A stretch of DNA of 59,928 nt from Pelosinus sp. (GTDB lineage Bacteria; Bacillota; Negativicutes; DSM-13327): contig JARBUM010000012.1 in assembly GCA_029239675.1 (NCBI GenBank), forward strand, positions 1 through 59,928, in the 5' to 3' direction. The position numbers and the translations under genes are program-made. Below, in pieces: positions 1-9,796 of this stretch (position 1 is its first letter; the number at the start of each line of letters is the position of its first letter). The notes under the pieces are model-generated. The model ran no database searches, was not told the DNA's origin, and worked only from the letters and a program-made list of their open reading frames with translations.

Positions 1-550
1 AATTAATGTTTTTAAAAAAGTTTTCAAGATACTCTGGTCTTCTTAAACCATAATCTAACATATAAGAATGTTCCCAGGCATCTAATACTAACAAAGGCTT
101 ACGATCTAATGAATGGCCAACCTGATGTTCATCAATCCAACAATTATTTAATCTACCATTATTATTGTCTTGATACAATACAGCCCAACCAATACCACGC
201 ATACTAGCAGTAGTCTTGAAATCTTCTTCCCATGCTTCATAGCTACCAAAATCTTCAGCAAGTTTTTCCACCAAGGGAGAGTCCAGACTTATCCTGCCCT
301 GACCACCTAAATTTTCGAAATATAATTCATGCAAACGCATACCATTATATTCCCGGCCTAGACGACGCATAAGACCGGCATAATCAAGGCTGTCTACTTG
401 ACCTTCCGCTACTAATCCTTCAAGACTCGCTGCAATCTTATTCGTATTTCTTACATACCCATTATATAGGGCAAAATGATTGTGCAGTAATGCTTCGCTA
501 AAGCCTTGCATTCCCAAAAGATAGCCATAATCTTGTGATTGATAAGACAT
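1..550 (-). CDS. Superoxide dismutase, Fe/Mn family (3' end outside window)
   Basis: The reverse strand is open from an ATG at 548-550 to the window edge, giving 183 residues without a stop. Metal ligands of the Fe/Mn SOD family can be read: His in HNHF near residue 24, His in RLHELYF near 74, and Asp and His in VLDAWEHSYMLDY near 157-161. The family dismutates superoxide in the cytoplasm. About 15-20 C-terminal residues are probably missing at the edge. A GGGGGGAAGG ribosome site precedes the ATG. It diverges from ynfA. The metal cannot be assigned from sequence. Confidence 0.93.
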   Translation of the reverse strand, partial: MSYQSQDYGYLLGMQGFSEALLHNHFALYNGYVRNTNKIAASLEGLVAEGQVDSLDYAGLMRRLGREYNGMRLHELYFENLGGQGRISLDSPLVEKLAEDFGSYEAWEEDFKTTASMRGIGWAVLYQDNNNGRLNNCWIDEHQVGHSLDRKPLLVLDAWEHSYMLDYGLRRPEYLENFFKNIN

Positions 551-760
551 TGTCCTTCCCCCCGCTTAAAGTATTTCAGTGATGCACATTGGTTCTTTAT
601 TCCAGTAACAGAATTGTAATTATCCTACATGTTTCGTTAATTGTTTTTATTATATGTTACTATTTTTGTATTATATCACCTTAAAGACAGCTTTGCCTCC
701 TTATTACAACATTTATACAGTATACTTTCTCAGATAAACAAGCCTTTCTTTATAATGTGA

Positions 761-779
761 TATAATGAGAATGACTATC
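761..779 (+). promoter_or_regulatory. Fur-like box upstream of ynfA
   Basis: TATAATGAGAATGACTATC matches the 19-bp Fur consensus GATAATGATAATCATTATC at 15 of 19 positions. It overlaps a TATAAT at 761-766 that could be a -10 element and ends about 22 bases before the likely ynfA start. Iron or other metal control is an inference from this match alone. Confidence 0.5.
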
Positions 780-801
780 AGTATAACAAAGGATGGAAGT
801 T

Positions 802-1128
802 GTGGATATTATAAAATCGACAGGCTATTTTATTCTAGCAGGTTTATGCGAAATTGGCGGCGGTTATCTAATCTGGCTTTGGTTGCGGGAAGATAAGAGC
901 ATTAGCTATGGAGTTTTCGGTGCAATCATCCTACTATTATACGGAGTCATTCCCACATTACAACCTGCCAGCTTCGGACGTGTTTATGCTGCTTACGGCG
1001 GTATTTTTATTGCACTTTCCCTACTGTGGGGCTGGGGTATCGATAAAGTTACCCCTGATAAGTTTGATATTATCGGGGGACTAGTCTCCTTGGCCGGTGT
1101 TATCATTATCATGTACTGGCCTAGATGA
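802..1128 (+). CDS. ynfA: YnfA/UPF0060 family small membrane protein
   Basis: A 108-residue inner-membrane protein with four predicted helices. The motifs [14 protein letters not shown] and the strongly conserved [13 protein letters not shown] identify UPF0060 (E. coli YnfA is also 108 residues). The GTG at 802 is preferred: the ribosome site AAAGGATGG (788-796) abuts the in-frame ATG at 793 but lies at normal spacing from 802, and length then matches the family. Homologues resemble small multidrug-resistance transporters, but the substrate here is unknown. A Fur-like box upstream suggests metal-responsive expression. Confidence 0.9.
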   Translation: MDIIKSTGYFILAGLCEIGGGYLIWLWLREDKSISYGVFGAIILLLYGVIPTLQPASFGRVYAAYGGIFIALSLLWGWGIDKVTPDKFDIIGGLVSLAGVIIIMYWPR

Positions 1129-1193
1129 CACGTTCTTTTCTTTGCGTATTTCAACGTTTCTTCCCCCTAAAGCTTATAAAGCCTAATGATTGA

Positions 1194-1230
1194 AAAAGAA
1201 GCTGCCAGTTATAATCTGACAGCTTCTTTT
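1194..1230. terminator. Bidirectional terminator between ynfA and addA
   Basis: A stem of 15 pairs with one mismatch runs from AAAAGAAGCTG (1194) to CAGCTTCTTTT (1230), with A and T runs at the two ends so it can serve both converging genes. The addA stop codon (1209-1211) sits in the loop and the last addA codons form one arm. Confidence 0.8.
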
Positions 1231-4200
1231 GTGCTGAATACATATAAATATTTTTCTTTTACAGGCTGTTTAAAAATGCGTTCCACAGCCTCAGCATAGA
1301 GATTGAGTTGTATAGAATATCGGTCAATTAATTCACTGCTATCTGTAACCCAATCGGTCTTATAATCTAATAATACCAATCCATCCGATTCATCGAATAA
1401 GGCATCAATAACCCCTTGAATAAAAATCCCTTCTCCCGCCCCCATCATATCATCATAGAACTTTTCTGCGGGAAGAACCAGACTAAAGGGTAGCTCTCGC
1501 CGTACCTTAGGTGAAGAACATAGGCGCTGCCCAAGGCTACTTTGAAAAAAGGCTACCACACCTCGTATATCTACAATTTCAGCATGCTCAGGCAATATCA
1601 TTTCCTTAGTGACCATATTGGCGATTTGTTCTTTAATGCCATTCTCAGACAAGTCCCCCTGTAAATCCATCTGTTGCATAATACTGTGCATTAATGTACC
1701 TCGTTCTGCACCAGTCAAGCCAACTGACTGTTGAATAAACCTGGGGCGTAGGGCAATAGACTTTTTGGCATAGCTTGGCTGACTGTTCTCCACTACTTGT
1801 GTATCAAATCGCCGTTTGATTTCCGTTACCGACAATTTAGCCGGTTTCCCCACAATATGCTGATAGCCATACTGCCAACCTAAGGTTTTCTCGACCCAGG
1901 TAAAATCCTCCCCGCCCTCAACGGGCTGCATAGTTCGAATATTTTCTAATAATGCGGCGGTCTCTGAGTATTCTTCCTCTGCTTCTAGCAGTTGGCTGCG
2001 AGGATAAATACCCACTTGCCATTTTGACAGGTCCTCAGCAAAAATCGGTCTCAGTTCTTGCTCGCATTCCCCGTACTCCCGAAGAGGCGCACCACCCTCA
2101 TGCCGAGCTACAGCTGGACATAGCCAGTCTAAATAGTTACTAGCCCCGGCGATCAGTGCATCCGGCAATGTAGCTTGCAGACGATCGGTATATTGACACC
2201 ACCCAGCCGCTTTTTTAGCCAACTTACTCACAGAACCTACAAGAATCAGTTTCTCTCGCGCCCTAGTTAAGGCTACATAGAGAATACGCAATTCCTCCGC
2301 CTTGGTTTCCATAATAAGTTTATGACTAATGCCATGCCGCGCTAAGGTAGGATAACGAAACCGCAGTTCCGGATTAGTAACGTAAGGGCCCACCCCTAAA
2401 ACCTTATGACACAATACCAAGGCTTTACTATCTTGCAGATTAATATTCTTCCCTAAATCAGCCACAAAGACAAGAGGAAACTCCAAGCCCTTACTCTTAT
2501 GAATACTCATGATCCGTACCACATTTTCACTTTCTCCCAAGGCTCTGGCAACAGCAAGGTCAGAACCTTTATCTTGCATACGCTCTACAAAGCGCAAAAA
2601 ACGAAACAAGCCTCGAAAATTTGTTGATTCATATTGACGAGCCCGATCATGAAGCGCCCGCAAATTGGCTTGCCTTAGCATCCCCCCAGGCATACCCCCT
2701 ACATAATCATAATAGCCTGTATCCCGATAAATCTGCCAGATGAGCTCGGGCACACCCTTACGCCGAGACAAATTACGCCACTTTTCAAACTGTTTTACAA
2801 AGTTTGCAACTTTCTCCCGTACTTTCTCATCCAAGCTGCCCTGATCCACCTCATGGGTCAAAGCGCTCCACAACTCTTCCCCCGAGCAGTGCAAACGGAC
2901 TTCTGCCAACTCTTCCGCTGTAAAGCCCACTAGGGGAGAACGCAATACTGCCGCCAATGCAATATCCTGGCGAGGATTATCGATAGCACTTAACAAAGAT
3001 ACCATGACCTGTACTTCGATTTCTCTAAAATAGCCGGCATCCAGCTCTGCATAGGCTGGTATACCTGCTTTTCTCAGCACATCCAGCATCACATTCGCCT
3101 TGCCTTTTACCGACCGCAGCAAAATAACGATATCCTGCCAAGCTAGACTACGGTAGCCTTTTAAACCTTTATCGTACACACGATAATTGCCTGTCATAAA
3201 CTCACTCATCTTTTTAGCAATTAAGCGAGCCTCTAACTCAAAACCACTGAGTTCTGCCTCTTCCATCAACTCAGCCGCAGGACGATCCGGGGATTCTACC
3301 CCTTCACCACTATCCATCTCCCCTTCAGGGGAACCCATCTGTTCTTCTGCCTCATCCCGATCTATAATACACAACTCTACAGGTCCTTCTAATAGTTTAC
3401 CCGACTCTTCCGGATAATCAGGCCCAGGATTGAGTTTTTCCGCTTCTCCATACTCCAATTCTCCAATTCGAGGTGCCATCAGCTGGACAAAGAGAAAATT
3501 GACAGCATGAAGTACTCCCGCCCGACTGCGGAAATTCTGGGACAAATCAATACGAGCATATTGGCTACCAGCAGTCGGATAATGACGGTATTTTTCCATA
3601 AACAATTCTGGTTCTGCTAAACGAAAACGGTAGATGCTCTGTTTTACATCACCTACTAAAAATAAATTTGGCTGTTTGGTACTGGCTACCAAGCGTAGAA
3701 TAGTTTCCTGTACCCCATTGGTGTCTTGGTATTCATCTACCATCACTTCCGCAAAACGTTCCTGTAGCGCTATGGCAACAGAGGAAGGTTTGATCTCCCC
3801 TAGCTGACTTTCAGGGTCAAGCAATATTTCTAAGCAAAAATGCTCCAAATCATTGAAATCCAATACATCCTTGCTGCGCTTCGACTTGGCAAATTCCTGA
3901 CCAAATTCAATGACCAGCTTACCTAAGGTCTCGACCACAGGGGCAATCAGACGCATATCCGTCAATAATTCTTCTGCCGGACGATCAAAAAAATGCACCT
4001 TGCAGTCATTGATTTTATCTTTGACTTTTTGCCTGCCTCGCTGAAAATACTTTTTCATCGATTCATCTGTGCCCTTTGGCACGGAGGCGATTTTCTCAAA
4101 CTTACAATCCGCAATGGCACTAGCCAACTGCTCCCAAGAATGCGCGGCCGCAGATAGTACTTCATCAAGGACAGCCCGATCTGCCATAAAGGTATCTACA

Positions 4201-4934
4201 TAAGCATCAATGCTCCCAGGTCTTCCTGCCTCGAGGCAAAGAGCATCTAGTTGATGACCTGCCTGCTCCAGATCTAATATAATTTTCTCCCGAATTAATT
4301 TTGACCAAGGAGTTTGATCAACATTTGCCCCCTCAGGTAAAGCGAATTCCCGAGAAAGACCAGCCAGCCATCTTGCAGGCCAGGGATGACTCTGGGAAAA
4401 ATTATATAGCCCCAATACCAATTGATACAAAGAATCATCGCTCTGTTCATCCCCGTAGTGTTCCACTAAATCTAAAAAAGCTTCATCCCCTTGAGCATAT
4501 TTCGCCTCAAATAGATTTTCCAGCACTTCGGTTTTCATAATCGTCACTTCCGCCTGACCTGCAATACGAAACTGAGGATCTAAATCTAAGAGATGAAAAT
4601 TCTGCCGTACAATATTTTGGCAAAAAGCATGAATAGTAGAAATTGCGGAAGAATTGAGCAGTGCTAATTGTCGCTGAATGTGCTCGGACCGGGGCTGTTT
4701 TTTCAGCGCATCATTCAGAGCAGAACCAATTCTCCCACGCATTTCAGCCGCTGCAGCATTGGTAAAGGTAACGACCAAAACCTTATCCACATCGATTGGC
4801 TGATCTTTGTCCAAGATGCGGGAGATAATCCGCTCTACCAATACAGAGGTTTTACCTGATCCAGCAGCCGCAGCTACTAATAGATTTTTATTCCGGGTTT
4901 CGATCGCCAACAACTGCTGCTCAGACCAACTCAT
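1209..4934 (-). CDS. addA: ATP-dependent helicase/nuclease subunit A (AddA)
   Basis: AddA of the AddAB (RexAB) complex, which processes double-strand breaks to recombinogenic 3' tails. The 1241 residues match the family length. Seen in order: Walker A GSGKT at 25-29, FTNAAAAEMRGRI, VDEYQDTN (Walker B), GDVKQSIYRFR, SIHKSKGLEFPLVF, an ALTRARE helicase motif, and a C-terminal RecB-type nuclease core with VLLDYKTDWV. It starts 14 bases inside the end of addB, behind GGAGGTAAAACCCA, so the two are translationally coupled. The stop lies inside a terminator loop. Confidence 0.97.
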   Translation of the reverse strand: MSWSEQQLLAIETRNKNLLVAAAAGSGKTSVLVERIISRILDKDQPIDVDKVLVVTFTNAAAAEMRGRIGSALNDALKKQPRSEHIQRQLALLNSSAISTIHAFCQNIVRQNFHLLDLDPQFRIAGQAEVTIMKTEVLENLFEAKYAQGDEAFLDLVEHYGDEQSDDSLYQLVLGLYNFSQSHPWPARWLAGLSREFALPEGANVDQTPWSKLIREKIILDLEQAGHQLDALCLEAGRPGSIDAYVDTFMADRAVLDEVLSAAAHSWEQLASAIADCKFEKIASVPKGTDESMKKYFQRGRQKVKDKINDCKVHFFDRPAEELLTDMRLIAPVVETLGKLVIEFGQEFAKSKRSKDVLDFNDLEHFCLEILLDPESQLGEIKPSSVAIALQERFAEVMVDEYQDTNGVQETILRLVASTKQPNLFLVGDVKQSIYRFRLAEPELFMEKYRHYPTAGSQYARIDLSQNFRSRAGVLHAVNFLFVQLMAPRIGELEYGEAEKLNPGPDYPEESGKLLEGPVELCIIDRDEAEEQMGSPEGEMDSGEGVESPDRPAAELMEEAELSGFELEARLIAKKMSEFMTGNYRVYDKGLKGYRSLAWQDIVILLRSVKGKANVMLDVLRKAGIPAYAELDAGYFREIEVQVMVSLLSAIDNPRQDIALAAVLRSPLVGFTAEELAEVRLHCSGEELWSALTHEVDQGSLDEKVREKVANFVKQFEKWRNLSRRKGVPELIWQIYRDTGYYDYVGGMPGGMLRQANLRALHDRARQYESTNFRGLFRFLRFVERMQDKGSDLAVARALGESENVVRIMSIHKSKGLEFPLVFVADLGKNINLQDSKALVLCHKVLGVGPYVTNPELRFRYPTLARHGISHKLIMETKAEELRILYVALTRAREKLILVGSVSKLAKKAAGWCQYTDRLQATLPDALIAGASNYLDWLCPAVARHEGGAPLREYGECEQELRPIFAEDLSKWQVGIYPRSQLLEAEEEYSETAALLENIRTMQPVEGGEDFTWVEKTLGWQYGYQHIVGKPAKLSVTEIKRRFDTQVVENSQPSYAKKSIALRPRFIQQSVGLTGAERGTLMHSIMQQMDLQGDLSENGIKEQIANMVTKEMILPEHAEIVDIRGVVAFFQSSLGQRLCSSPKVRRELPFSLVLPAEKFYDDMMGAGEGIFIQGVIDALFDESDGLVLLDYKTDWVTDSSELIDRYSIQLNLYAEAVERIFKQPVKEKYLYVFSTKEAVRL

Positions 4935-7900
4935 TGGGTTTTACCTCCTGTCCCTGTGTAATTTTTCCCATAATAGTACTCTCATCCGGCTTTGCCAGTC
5001 TACGATATTGATTCTCCGGCAATAAACTGTCAAACTGACACACCGCACTATACTGACAAAAGCCGCAAGGAGTTCGTTTATCTAAGGCATAGGGGCTAAT
5101 CTCAATTTTCCCCTCCATAATTTCCCGTGCCGTATCCACTAATTTTTTCTCTACATGACTCAGTAATAATTGAAACTCTGCTGGTTCTTTGACGTAAGAG
5201 AGGCAATTACTATAAAAGGTATCATCCTTTTTCAAGGCAACCTTCAAAAATTCAGAATAGCCATCAATGGTATTGTCTAATAACCGTATTACCTGAGAAT
5301 CCGCTAACACCCAACCGGGCATCTTTAAAAGGCCATTGATCTTTTTGCAAATTTCGTCGGCATCGAGCTTTATTTTATCAGATAAATTCGGATTCTTTAA
5401 GAAATAATACAATACTCCGGCGGGCAAACAATCTTCATAGGCCTTACTCGCCACCAAGAGATAGGTTAATAGTTGCAGCCTCAGCCCATAATACACATCC
5501 ACTAATTTAAGCCAGGCACCTCCTGACTTATAATCAATAATCAGCATATATTTTTTGCCTTCCATTTCAGCAATATCCAAGCGGTCAATCTGCCCCACTA
5601 TTTCCAAGGAAATATCATCAGGCAGCATATAGACGAGAGGCGGCAGCGCATCTTCTCCTCGCCCGAAAGATTTTTCCATAGCCAAGGGTTTAAAGGTACT
5701 TACTCGATCAAACTCGACTAGACGCCGTACGGCACGAGTTACCGTCCGCTTCAGTCTGCCCACCAAATGCTTGTGCTGCTCGGAACTTAACAAAATTTCA
5801 TTTTGCAGTTTTGGCGCCAGCTCTTCGACTACTTGATTAACAATCTCCTTATATTCCCCTTCACTCATACTACCCCAGTCACGGCCAGCCTTCTGCAAAC
5901 TATCACCAAAGCCTTTAAGAGCAGCATGCAAAAACTGTCCCCAATCAGGCGCCTGCAAGCGAAAGACTGCTCGTTCCTTAAGGCTTAGTCCATACTGGGC
6001 AAAATGCTTAAAGGGACAAGCCTGATAGGATTCAAAACGAGTAACGCTACCCCGCAATTTACTTTTTTTCGGATATAAACGTCTTGCTAAATTCCCGGAC
6101 AAGGGCTCTACCTGATTATGATGAAACAGTCCTGCTACCGCGCGCTGTACATACCACTCTAATCCTTGTTGCTCTCTCGCCCAGTTATAAACATCCCACC
6201 ACACGCCAGCAATCGCCTCACCGCTTTTGTAGCTTCGAAGCACGGCAGCCAAAGAGGAAATACTCCGCTTTCCATGGGCGATATATTGCTGTTCACTCCC
6301 CGATATCGGTTCTACCGGCAAGGAATGAAACGGCACCGCTGCCAATTCTCGAATCCGTTTGATCAGCAAAGAAGGACTCAGTCCCTTGCCTTCTTCATCT
6401 GCCAAAGGATAACTCAGCCACAAATAGTTCCTTGCTCTCGTTAAGGCTGTATATACTAAAAACCGCTCAGCAAAAGAATCTGACTGCGAACCAGGCGCCA
6501 ACTCCAGTCCAAACTGGATCATTTGCCCCCGCTCGGCATCCGTTAATAATCCCTCGCCCCGACCGCGCATAGGCAATACCCCGTCATTTACGCCCGGTAT
6601 ATAAATGCTGCGAATATTCACCAAGCTTGTCTGCTCCATCGGAGATACCGTAACATAATCAAGACCAGGAGGTATGAGGCTGAGAGCAAGACCTTCCAAG
6701 CCTTCATTTAACATGACCCCATAATCAGCAACTTTCATTTCTTCGCTACCACAGATTTCCACGATTTGTTCTAACAATTGAATGACTTGATCCCATAATT
6801 GACGATGTTCTCGCGCCTGCTCCAAATCTCCAATTTCCTCGGCATGAACTGCCCATTGCTCTAATTTCTCAGGCACCATCAGGCCTACTAGAAATTCATA
6901 TAAGGCGGTCGTCATCGCCAATACCGTTGTTGCGGCTTTCATTTGCTGCTCAAAGACAAGAAGAGGCGCAGAAGCTTTGCTTCTAACCTCATTGATCGTT
7001 TGCAGGTGCTCCTGCTGTACTTCATTTAATTCCTCATCTTCTCCTAAGGAAAAACGGCGAATAAAAGTCCACGCCTGACCATTAGTCCATTTGGTACCAC
7101 GAATACCAAACTCTAGTACGTAATTTTCCAATTTATCAACATCGTCCCTAGACAAATCAAATAAATCCGTCTTAAAACAACGAAACAAAGGCTCATAACT
7201 CCATCGCTCCGTAATTACTTCTAACACAGAACGCAATAATTCCGCCAAGGGGTGATGGACTGGCTGGCGTTTCCGATCACTAAAGAAGGGTATCTCATAA
7301 TCAGCCAACACTGTTTCTACAAGTTCGGAGTAGCTCTCCGTATCCCGAAGTAAAATCCCAATATCCCGCCAACGATAGCCTTCCTCTCGGGCTAAACGCA
7401 GCATATCCCGCGCCATGCCTTCCACTTCGACTCGACGATTGGCAGCCTCCGTTACCACTACCCCTTGAGCTTCACCAACCCAAACCTTAGAAGGAAAGGT
7501 AAATAACTGTTCTTCCATATGTCCTAGCAAAGGAGCGGTAAACCGTTGATTCTGAATTAAGTCCACTTCCTCAACCTCAGCCCCCATTTTCCTTGCCATA
7601 TCCAGTAGTTTCCGCCGCGTATCCCACTGACGATGAAACAAGGCTGTCTCACTTGCCTGATCCCCAGAATTGGCATCTGCCAAACACAAGGTAATGGTTA
7701 CACTGGCAGAGTTCTGCAATAGCTGAGCCACCACACTTGCCTCCTGGGGATTAAACCAGGTAAAGCCATCAATCCACACCTGGGCCTGATGCAAAATAGC
7801 AGACTGCGGAATCTTCTCTGCCAGCAAGGTGAGATAGTCTTCCGGATCGGTATAACGCCCTTGTAAAAAATTCTCAAAGCCTTGGTATACTAAGGCTAAA

Positions 7901-8385
7901 TCATGAAGTTTATCACCAATCGGCAAATCACCGCACTGTCCTTCTACCTCTGCCAAGGATTCAGGTGATACACCATAAGCTTTAAATTCCTGAATCATAC
8001 TGACTAAAATATCGGCAAAACTCCGCTGGGCAGCCGCCCGGTGAAATATCTTAAAGTCTTCTTGATGCTCATGCAGCAGTTTATTCAATACAATTCGTTT
8101 TCCCAGCTCTGTAATATGAGGACGAACCGCGCCACCCGTTTCCATTAAAATTCGATGTGCCAATCGGCGAAAACCAAAGACATAGGCCCTAGTAAAGCCA
8201 TCAATCCCAGGGGTGGATGCTAGCTCATGCTCCACTTGAAAGGTAGCATGTTCCGGCAAAATCATAATCATGGATCGCCCCTCCGGTGATGCCGCTAGCA
8301 TTTGACCCATTTCTTCCAAACAATACTGTGTCTTACCAGACCCCGCTCTTCCTATAATTAAACGAAGCTTCACCTTATGTTTCAC
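4921..8385 (-). CDS. addB: ATP-dependent helicase/nuclease subunit B (AddB)
   Basis: Partner of AddA, 1154 residues. Walker A GRAGSGKT is at 12-19. The C-terminal nuclease carries IIDYKSGG, and four cysteines in two places, one in YQACPFKHF and three in CGFCQYSAVC near the C-terminus, match the iron-sulfur staple of AddB. The start shown is a GTG at 8385. A second in-frame GTG at 8373 is better spaced from the AGAGGTG ribosome site, so the true start may be four codons later. First gene of a two-gene operon. Confidence 0.97.
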   Translation of the reverse strand: MKHKVKLRLIIGRAGSGKTQYCLEEMGQMLAASPEGRSMIMILPEHATFQVEHELASTPGIDGFTRAYVFGFRRLAHRILMETGGAVRPHITELGKRIVLNKLLHEHQEDFKIFHRAAAQRSFADILVSMIQEFKAYGVSPESLAEVEGQCGDLPIGDKLHDLALVYQGFENFLQGRYTDPEDYLTLLAEKIPQSAILHQAQVWIDGFTWFNPQEASVVAQLLQNSASVTITLCLADANSGDQASETALFHRQWDTRRKLLDMARKMGAEVEEVDLIQNQRFTAPLLGHMEEQLFTFPSKVWVGEAQGVVVTEAANRRVEVEGMARDMLRLAREEGYRWRDIGILLRDTESYSELVETVLADYEIPFFSDRKRQPVHHPLAELLRSVLEVITERWSYEPLFRCFKTDLFDLSRDDVDKLENYVLEFGIRGTKWTNGQAWTFIRRFSLGEDEELNEVQQEHLQTINEVRSKASAPLLVFEQQMKAATTVLAMTTALYEFLVGLMVPEKLEQWAVHAEEIGDLEQAREHRQLWDQVIQLLEQIVEICGSEEMKVADYGVMLNEGLEGLALSLIPPGLDYVTVSPMEQTSLVNIRSIYIPGVNDGVLPMRGRGEGLLTDAERGQMIQFGLELAPGSQSDSFAERFLVYTALTRARNYLWLSYPLADEEGKGLSPSLLIKRIRELAAVPFHSLPVEPISGSEQQYIAHGKRSISSLAAVLRSYKSGEAIAGVWWDVYNWAREQQGLEWYVQRAVAGLFHHNQVEPLSGNLARRLYPKKSKLRGSVTRFESYQACPFKHFAQYGLSLKERAVFRLQAPDWGQFLHAALKGFGDSLQKAGRDWGSMSEGEYKEIVNQVVEELAPKLQNEILLSSEQHKHLVGRLKRTVTRAVRRLVEFDRVSTFKPLAMEKSFGRGEDALPPLVYMLPDDISLEIVGQIDRLDIAEMEGKKYMLIIDYKSGGAWLKLVDVYYGLRLQLLTYLLVASKAYEDCLPAGVLYYFLKNPNLSDKIKLDADEICKKINGLLKMPGWVLADSQVIRLLDNTIDGYSEFLKVALKKDDTFYSNCLSYVKEPAEFQLLLSHVEKKLVDTAREIMEGKIEISPYALDKRTPCGFCQYSAVCQFDSLLPENQYRRLAKPDESTIMGKITQGQEVKPNELV

Positions 8386-8617
8386 CTCTAATCTTTTCTT
8401 GCTATTAGCAATAACATTCGGTATGAAAGAGGAAAAGTCCTACACAAAACTGCTGAATCTACCCAGGGAAAGTATTCTTGGGATCTTTTCTTAGCTAACG
8501 AATCAAGTGGGAAGCTATTATTTGAGAATATAAAGAAAACAAGAGAGCTAAAGCTACATAAGCTAACTCTCCTGTTTTATGATTCTACTTTTATAGTTCA
8601 TTACTATAAGCCTTTTC
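8386..8617. other. Intergenic region before addB
   Basis: About 230 bases without a convincing gene. It should hold the addB promoter and the terminator of the methyltransferase gene (8536-8579). No clear -35/-10 pair was assigned. Confidence 0.4.
8536..8579 (-). terminator. Terminator of methyltransferase gene
   Basis: Imperfect long hairpin: the arms begin AAAACAAGAGAG and end CTCTCCTGTTTT with a few internal mismatches. Read on the minus strand it lies just after the 8618 stop. Confidence 0.5.
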
Positions 8618-9496
8618 TTAAATTTTCTTGGCATGAATAACTCTCTCCATTTCTGATACATCCAACTTCCGACCCACAGGCTTTAAATACCTTTCTTGGT
8701 AATAAGAAGCTCCAACATCCTCTAGCAGTGTAAGTTTAAATGGTTTTATAAACTCACTAACCTTTGATGGCTCAAGTCCAAAGCTCCACTCTTGGTCCTT
8801 TGTCTTAAAATAATCCATCACGCTGTTTGCTCCCTCTATTCCTGAAGTTTCATCTATTACATTTTTTAAAATATATGAGAACACTACGGTACTGCCAGCT
8901 ACCGTTTTGGAAATAAATTCGAGCGTACTCTTTACAGCTTCCTCCGTGATATATTGAGTTACTCCCTCCCATATAAAGAAAATAGGTTTTCGTGTATCTA
9001 AAGCCTTCTCACTCAATACTTCGCTCAGTATCTGCTTATTAAAATCAATTGGCACATACGTAATGTGAGCTGGTAATGCTCCAAGGCATTTTCTTATCTT
9101 TTCCTTTTTTATATTTTGCATAGTAGGTAAATCAACTTCTAATACCTTGATATCACCAATTCCTGCTATCCTATACGGTCGTGTGTCTAAACCTGCACCT
9201 AATATCACCACTTGTTCAATGCCATTATCGATTGCTGTCTGAAGTAAATCATCAATGTACTTTGTTCTACATAGTATTGCACCAAAGCCACCTTTTGAAA
9301 AAATATTTGACATCATTATTTCAATCTCTCTGATGATTTTAAACTTCATCTGGAACAGAATCATCTTACTAAAAAAGTTCTGAATAAATGAATCATCAAA
9401 CAATCGCATTTTATCGGCCTCATATTGTTCAATCAATCTTGGAATCGCTGGTATAAAAGCAGTTCGCCAGCTTTGATTGCTCGACATGGACGTCAC
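8618..9496 (-). CDS. Class I SAM-dependent methyltransferase, leucine carboxyl methyltransferase-like
   Basis: 292 residues. VVILGAGLDTRPYRI is the SAM-binding glycine motif typical of the PPM1/LCMT-like bacterial family (TIGR00027 group), followed by VLEVDLPTMQ and a PIFFIWEGVTQYITEEAV segment also seen in that family. Such proteins methylate small molecules or carboxylates, often in polyketide-type metabolism, but no partner biosynthesis genes lie nearby, so the substrate is unknown. Transcribed alone on the minus strand. No sign of truncation. Confidence 0.85.
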   Translation of the reverse strand: MTSMSSNQSWRTAFIPAIPRLIEQYEADKMRLFDDSFIQNFFSKMILFQMKFKIIREIEIMMSNIFSKGGFGAILCRTKYIDDLLQTAIDNGIEQVVILGAGLDTRPYRIAGIGDIKVLEVDLPTMQNIKKEKIRKCLGALPAHITYVPIDFNKQILSEVLSEKALDTRKPIFFIWEGVTQYITEEAVKSTLEFISKTVAGSTVVFSYILKNVIDETSGIEGANSVMDYFKTKDQEWSFGLEPSKVSEFIKPFKLTLLEDVGASYYQERYLKPVGRKLDVSEMERVIHAKKI

Positions 9497-9796
9497 TTTC
9501 CTTTCTTTTCAATGCTTATATCTATCTATATATACTGCAGCCAAGAATATTCCATCTTCCAATAAGATGAGGAATCAAATATCCCCAATTCAAACAGCGA
9601 TGCAGATTCTATTTACTTTATTTCCCACATGAGCAAAAACTCCTGCTATAAGAGAGTAGATAGTTTTACTCTACTTGTCATACTTTTGTCGCATTTAAGA
9701 GATATAATTAAAGGCGCGTTACTCATTACATCATATCGTACATAATGATAAGTAGTGAATAAGATGTCTATTACAAATTTTTTAGGAGGATTCATT
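9497..9796. other. Divergent intergenic region
   Basis: About 300 bases between the methyltransferase and the barrel-like gene. A TATAAT at 9703-9708 could be the -10 of the rightward gene, but no matching -35 is evident. A reverse-strand reading frame across 9646-9897 overlaps the signal peptide of the next gene and is not believed. Confidence 0.3.

Noticed and set aside
551..700. PerR box in the sod-ynfA intergenic region
   Set aside because: An ATAAT/ATTAC stretch near 615 gives too many mismatches to the PerR consensus to call.
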